Shown here: positions 39,401 to 42,293 of the stretch, piece by piece
Layout of the letters: each line of letters opens with the position of its first letter
How positions within the stretch are numbered: position 1 is the stretch's first letter
Virus record (IMG/VR): IMGVR_UViG_3300042559_000070
Coordinates: 1 to 42,293 of that record
Length of the DNA: 42,293 nucleotides
Source: a virus
Reading direction: 5' to 3' (one strand)
The notes under the pieces: model-generated
Seen by the model: only the letters and a program-made list of their open reading frames with translations
Databases searched by the model: none
Told to the model about the DNA's origin: nothing
Made by a program: the position numbers and the translations under genes

Positions 39401-39460
39401 GGCCAAGTAATGGATGCCGTGTTCGGGCAGGATTGCTTTGAGAAACTCAAGGGTGTTCAC
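36428..39460 (-). CDS. Primase-helicase fusion
   Basis: About 1010 residues. The N-terminal part matches archaeo-eukaryotic-type primases: FWVDVDCG with the metal-binding DVD (about 97-99), SGNGIHAYWP (about 138-147) and the LRPVGSTNRK motif (about 187-196). A Cys cluster (CEFFSKCNPNGCTGC, about 337-352) may bind zinc. The C-terminal part carries Walker A GGKSGRGKTT (about 602-611) in the context of a DUF927-type helicase (LALQGGKSGRGKT, then ALWATLGVFNNIPVLADELT). This single protein would both prime and unwind DNA. The GTG at 39460 is chosen over one at 39472 because GGGG lies a suitable distance before it; no ATG is nearby. Confidence 0.8.
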   Translation of the reverse strand: MNTLEFLKAILPEHGIHYLALFKEGYKFPAHKVYADLETMADAIEGMAGSKQLSVYHACASYQKAVIELDELDKNGNNKRKYRVPENWDKAKSFWVDVDCGQEKFDKGQGYLTKKDAVVAMAKFAKDVGVPRPLMVDSGNGIHAYWPLTKDIGPELWRKIAVVLKSTLAHCKVIADPTRTADFSSILRPVGSTNRKNGDAKTVKVLATCEAIEPKEFAEPLFAYAKEHSVKLIREAPKKQYQPTDLNSDLTGHLHQYPELPVDADLMASKCLQAGAMRDSKGDVDYETWRGVIGLLTHCESGREFARDWSAEREATGHGQIDWDIRYDTWGAGPTTCEFFSKCNPNGCTGCQFKDKIKTPLVLGRIAPEPEETVEEVVTEAGTVEQTTVPAVPRGYQWDSHLLSRMIPDKEGVMQAFPFCENLFYPITRIRGEDGTFRYGIRFHLPDKRIREFEIPGESVASPTDMLRALARYELTKSNHKNAGEHMAAYLLDQLQSLKRNISETNTLTSFGWKEDHKAFLLGETLHSADGSERPVLVGGNAKERVATFRNNRGSLKGYADALNFMYNRPEAVHWQYTVCAGWGSLLSHHCEDLYKGLILALQGGKSGRGKTTACHAALAAFGNPERMTLNSKEGFTTNALWATLGVFNNIPVLADELTNMDAPVFSDVAYGVSNGQDRIRMTSKGGAVVFAKSSEWRLNVYVTGNRDFYGLLAANQANSQAEAVRLIQLNVDRYDPLMLVDRAEFPNTDDGEDAWRSASAMVAAENIKQMTVNSGHAGAAMVKYILANEAEVHKDMQTMLSKFTDVLSNPKFRFYRAHSACTIVIAKIAKKLGIVDFDIREMYKFTVGLLHELAESVEENNTVTSEDAFQRMVGQLSPRIIVTTECRDGRDARGPETPRNRVNGSIAGRYILGTVNHKEFAGRLILSQKEVREWCMANRMDYQSMVSSLKEAKALVTHGEKFLITRGTDCTSQQTRCIVVDTKRLNAESTAPVLTLVSNRLDGDAASDI

Positions 39461-39513
39461 GGCACACCCCACTAACTGTTGTATTTATGCAACTCATGAC
39501 GACTCCAAAAAAG

Positions 39514-39534
39514 GAAAAAGCCCGCAAGCGGGCT
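39514..39534 (-). terminator. Terminator for the leftward unit
   Basis: On the minus strand, stem AGCCCG/CGGGCT with loop CTTG, followed by TTTTTCC. It lies between the end of the small gene at 39555 and the primase start, so the primase needs read-through or its own promoter. A weak TTGGAG/TAAATA pair with 15-base spacing lies downstream on the minus strand (near 39480-39508), too poor to call. Confidence 0.75.
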
Positions 39535-39554
39535 CCTTGGGGTAAACCCTCAGA

Positions 39555-39764
39555 TCAGTCTGTGAGTCCGGCGTCTGCTGGCTTTTCCGCGCTCTCGTCT
39601 GCTGGCTGTGCTTCGCGGGCAGCTTCTTCCTGCTCCTTGGCTTGCTGCAGGATGGTGTCAATGATGGGACGAACAAAGTTGTGTGGGCCACTACCCAGCG
39701 CACCCAGCAGGGTGTTGAGGGAGTTGGCGTCCATGTTCATGTCGAGTTTGATCTGGTATTGCAT
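39555..39764 (-). CDS. Small acidic protein, unknown
   Basis: A 69-residue protein. It begins QYQIKLDMNMDANSLNTLLG and continues with a short helix (PIIDTILQQAKEQEEAAREA), then an acidic, disordered-looking tail (DESAEKPADAGLTD). Only a weak AAAGAA precedes the ATG. It lies between primase and ssDNA-binding-like genes, pointing to a replication-associated role, but no family or function is known to me. It is flanked by a terminator on its downstream side and a strong hairpin on its upstream side. Confidence 0.6.
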   Translation of the reverse strand: MQYQIKLDMNMDANSLNTLLGALGSGPHNFVRPIIDTILQQAKEQEEAAREAQPADESAEKPADAGLTD

Positions 39765-39784
39765 GATGTTCTTTCAGTTTTTGC

Positions 39785-39800
39785 GGGGGCCGAAGCCCCC
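39785..39800 (-). promoter_or_regulatory. UUCG-capped hairpin in a short gap
   Basis: On the minus strand GGGGGC and GCCCCC pair across a TTCG loop. No T run follows, so it is not a classic terminator; the transcript continues GCAAAAACTG. It may stabilise RNA or mark a processing point between the ssDNA-binding-like gene and the 69-residue gene. Confidence 0.55.
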
Positions 39801-39808
39801 TAGTTTAA

Positions 39809-40747
39809 TCAGTCGTCGAAGCTAATGCCATCGAGGTCGAGGTCCATGTCGTCAACAACAGGGGCTGGCTTGGCCTTGGGCTTGGCCGCTGGCTTAGGTG
39901 CCGGGGCTTCCTCCTCAGCTTCCTCCACTACTGGCTTGGCCGCAGGCTTGGGCTTGGCCACAGGTTTTGGTGCAGGCTCTTCCGCAGTTTCTTCAGGCGC
40001 AGCAGCTTCAGCGGCAACAGCAGCCATGACTGAGGAGCCGAGGATGTTGGACACCATATCGGATGCCGCGATTTCTTGCACCTCAGCAAAGCCGTCGTCG
40101 TCCAGCAGGCCGACAGCGGAGAACGTCAGCTTGGGAGACTCAGCTTCCACGTCGAAGCCGACCTTGGTCACGACCATGTTGTAGCCGACACCGCGCTTGG
40201 CCAGCATCTGACCGTACTCACCCAGAGCCTTGATAGACGCAGGGGGCACACGCAGCAGCATAGCGTCATTGATCTGACCAGCAGGAGCCACGGCCATACG
40301 AACAGCGTCAGCGCAAGCCTTGCCCTTGGTAGCGCCCTTCTCGGAGACACGCGAACCCCACTGGTTGTGAGGGCATGTGGCGCACTTCTTGGCCTGCTTG
40401 TTCTGCGAGTCAGCCGCTGGCTCAACACCGTCGTTGGAGTAGCAGTCAGGCTTCTGGCCTTCACTGGTGTCCTTGTCGTAGCCCTTGATGTAGAACACCT
40501 TGCTGGTGCCCTTGTTGGCTTTTAACAACACCACGTTCAGGCTGGTGGCCGCGCTGTCTGGGTCTTTGGGGTTCATCTGAATCTCACGGTCGCCATCACG
40601 GACGACTGCAAAGACCTTACCCTTGATGGAGATCACAGGGAAGCCGCTGCCAGCGTGGGCAGTCAGGTCAGAGTTCAAAGCCGCAACGTCGACTTGTTTC
40701 AGGAATGCTGGCAGTTTGCTGCCGGAGTCAAATGGAATGATGTTCAT
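39809..40747 (-). CDS. ssDNA-binding-like protein
   Basis: A 312-residue protein. The N-terminal two-thirds looks folded, with four Cys placed C102, C122, C125 and C145 (KKCATCPHNQWGS) as a possible zinc site. A Lys/Pro/Ala linker with Glu-rich parts (KPVAKPKPAAKPVVEEAEEE) is followed by a very acidic tip (DDMDLDLDGISFDD). The combination of zinc-containing core and acidic C-terminal tip resembles phage ssDNA-binding proteins such as gp32-type, where the tip recruits partner proteins. It lies in the replication cluster next to a primase-helicase. No clear Shine-Dalgarno precedes the ATG. Function is inferred from architecture and context. Confidence 0.55.
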   Translation of the reverse strand: MNIIPFDSGSKLPAFLKQVDVAALNSDLTAHAGSGFPVISIKGKVFAVVRDGDREIQMNPKDPDSAATSLNVVLLKANKGTSKVFYIKGYDKDTSEGQKPDCYSNDGVEPAADSQNKQAKKCATCPHNQWGSRVSEKGATKGKACADAVRMAVAPAGQINDAMLLRVPPASIKALGEYGQMLAKRGVGYNMVVTKVGFDVEAESPKLTFSAVGLLDDDGFAEVQEIAASDMVSNILGSSVMAAVAAEAAAPEETAEEPAPKPVAKPKPAAKPVVEEAEEEAPAPKPAAKPKAKPAPVVDDMDLDLDGISFDD

Positions 40748-40774
40748 GATCTTCGGTTGGTTGGGATTGAGAGT

Positions 40775-41161
40775 TTATGCCGAGCGGCGGATGTTTACAA
40801 CGCGTTCCGACCGGATATTTACACCCGGTGGCAGTTCGTCGTTGTTGGAGTCACGGAACTGCTCGATGGCGGTCTTTGATGCACGCACTTCAAGCAAGCT
40901 CCATTCTTCGTTGGCCTTCACGAACTCCATGAAAGCCTCACGATCTGCGATGCTGGCGGTTGTACGCACAGCGGTATAAGCCGTGCCGTTCTCAGTCTTG
41001 ACTGAGTCCATGCCGGTCTTGTTGAACACGTCAAGAAGCTTGGCTTCGAGCTTGTCCATCTTGTCATTGAGCGGCGCGATGCTGGCGTCAAAGTCAGCCT
41101 TCATCTCTGCCTTCTTGTCACGGAGCTGTATGTACAGGCTCACTGCTTCTGATAATTTCAT
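40775..41161 (-). CDS. Conserved phage protein of the replication block
   Basis: A 128-residue protein, helical at the start (SEAVSLYIQLRDKKAEMKAD, then IAPLNDKMDKLEAKLLDVF) with a middle TENGTAYTAVRTTASIADRE and an end ELPPGVNIRSERVVNIRRS. This arrangement is common in phage genomes next to recombination or single-strand-binding genes, without known function to me. Its ATG overlaps the stop of the helicase gene as ATGA, so they are translated together. An accessory role in replication or recombination is inferred from neighbours. Confidence 0.65.
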   Translation of the reverse strand: MKLSEAVSLYIQLRDKKAEMKADFDASIAPLNDKMDKLEAKLLDVFNKTGMDSVKTENGTAYTAVRTTASIADREAFMEFVKANEEWSLLEVRASKTAIEQFRDSNNDELPPGVNIRSERVVNIRRSA

Positions 41162-42293
41162 TGGTCTATCCGTTCCTTCATCATGTCGAGTAACACACCC
41201 TGCATAGACTGTTTGTCTTGCAGCCTCTTATACACACGCCGCTCAACATCCGTACCTGCGATGTGAACGATCACTGTGGTTCTTGTCTGGCCCGGGCGTC
41301 TTACACGCGCACAAGCCTGTTCGTAAGTCTCATTCGAGTGAACCGGGGCGTACCACACGATGGTGGTTGCTGCCGTCAGTGTCAGGCCATGGCTCATGGT
41401 TGAGGCGTTAGCCACCAAAACCCTCGGGTCAAGCCCTCGTTGAAACTCACTAAAAATACGATCACGCTCAGTTTTACTGGTGCCGCCATGCACCGTTTCT
41501 ACCGTGAAATCCTTACGCAGTTCTGACGCTACGCTCTCAAGGGCTCCAGTCAGTGGCACGAAGACGATGACCTTGCCTTCAGATTCCTCGATGACTTCCT
41601 TGAGTACGTCCATGCGCGGCTTGGACGGGATGACGACGTGTTCACCATCTGTCCCGTAGGCGACACCACACGCAATTTGGATGAGCTTGTTGGCCTTGAC
41701 AGCCTCGTTGACAGCCAGAATCTGACCGCCTGCGTACTCGGTGGACAGCTTGTTTAGCATGTCCTTGTAGGCCTTGTCCTGCTCCTTGGTGAGGGCCACG
41801 TCGCGGGTGATGAACGTCTGCTCCGGCAAGTCCACACAGTCGTCCAGCGAGAACCGGATAGCTGGCTGCATCATCTGATACACAGCTTCGTTGGCGTCCT
41901 GTCGCGCCGCCCATTTGAACGGAGTGATCTGACGCATCACGCGGTCACGGAACGCACTGAAGTACTTGGGCATGGTCGGGTTGTCAGGAGTCACCAGTTT
42001 GCACTGAGCCCATGCGTCGGTAGGTGCGTTGGGCGTTGGCGATCCTGTCATGCCCCACACACGGCGAGGAGCCTGCTTGTTGCAGATGGTGTTGAGAATC
42101 TTCCAGCGGTCGGTGCCTGAGTTACGTGCAAGCGCAAGCTCGTCAACGACGATCAGGTCGATGTCAGGCCGCTTGGCCAGCGCATCCTTGATGGTAGATA
42201 GCCCGTCGATGTTGATGACGTAGATGTCCACGTCTTGTGCAAGCAGCTTGTTACGGCGCTCTCGTGTGCCGTGCAGTACAACACAGTCCAGAT
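41158..42293 (-). CDS. SNF2-type DNA helicase, partial
   Basis: A leftward frame open to the right edge; the N-terminal part with Walker A is outside the window. The visible 378 codons start inside motif Ia (LDCVVLHGTRERRNKLLAQD). Then come LIVVDELALARN (motif II, with DEL in place of DEAH/DESS), MTGSPTPN (motif III), and the C-terminal helicase lobe with VHGGTSKTERDRIFSEFQ and QACARVRRPGQT (motif VI). This is the domain order of SNF2-type helicases found in phages, which move along DNA with ATP hydrolysis. An internal GTG at 42231 is not the true start. Confidence 0.85.
   Translation of the reverse strand, partial: LDCVVLHGTRERRNKLLAQDVDIYVINIDGLSTIKDALAKRPDIDLIVVDELALARNSGTDRWKILNTICNKQAPRRVWGMTGSPTPNAPTDAWAQCKLVTPDNPTMPKYFSAFRDRVMRQITPFKWAARQDANEAVYQMMQPAIRFSLDDCVDLPEQTFITRDVALTKEQDKAYKDMLNKLSTEYAGGQILAVNEAVKANKLIQIACGVAYGTDGEHVVIPSKPRMDVLKEVIEESEGKVIVFVPLTGALESVASELRKDFTVETVHGGTSKTERDRIFSEFQRGLDPRVLVANASTMSHGLTLTAATTIVWYAPVHSNETYEQACARVRRPGQTRTTVIVHIAGTDVERRVYKRLQDKQSMQGVLLDMMKERIDQ

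Noticed and set aside
1-42293. The window as a closed circle: the partial gene at 466 is in frame with the partial helicase at the right edge
   Set aside because: A one-in-three coincidence. The join would give a helicase lacking a Walker A motif, so both genes are simply cut by the window.
1-42293. CRISPR array, insertion sequence or integrase
   Set aside because: No regular repeat-spacer pattern, no transposase or recombinase motif and no terminal inverted repeats seen.

Overview
The window is part of a tailed-phage genome with a short-tailed (podovirus-like) virion. It has terminase, portal, scaffold, coat and head-tail adaptor genes, a tail-nozzle-like protein, a fibre cluster, internal virion proteins and lysis genes. 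I see no tape measure, sheath, major tail-tube or integrase gene. The host is probably Gram-negative: there is a phage lipoprotein with a lipobox and a holin/GH24 lysozyme pair. Base composition and protein style recall phages of freshwater betaproteobacteria, but that host guess is only an inference. Both ends cut through genes, so the genome is larger than this window.

Layout: (1) 1-466, the start of a leftward gene of unknown function. (2) 467-1294, a non-coding divergent control region with four hairpins (496-631), short direct repeats, a strongly C-rich tract (G-rich on the minus strand) and two palindromes just ahead of a ribbon-helix-helix regulator gene. (3) 1295-11525, the rightward head module: regulator, probable small terminase, large terminase, a virion protein, portal, scaffold, coat protein, a decoration-like protein bracketed by two UUCG terminators, and adaptors. 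(4) 11539-17006, fibre genes: a 20-residue-repeat protein, a fibre-tail adaptor, an S74-chaperone fibre, a polyglycine tip-like protein and a cupin. (5) 17048-19988, a tightly overlapping lysis cassette. (6) 20022-25481, tail nozzle, a J-like central fibre and a GNAT. (7) 25485-35498, ejection proteins ending in a 2490-residue giant. (8) 35510-36344, four very small Lys-rich genes and a bidirectional terminator. (9) 36428-42293, leftward replication genes: primase-helicase, ssDNA-binding-like protein, small conserved proteins and an SNF2-type helicase.

The most unusual feature lies inside the giant virion protein gene (28026-35498). In the +1 frame, over a low-complexity linker of the giant protein, sit two complete small genes with good ribosome-binding sites (29470-29673 and 30451-30624). 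The second encodes a recognisable stand-alone phage protein type (begins MPFKSKAQQGYLF). The giant protein also carries an HEVGGH metallopeptidase-like motif and an ADP-ribosyltransferase-like domain, so it may act as an effector delivered with the DNA.
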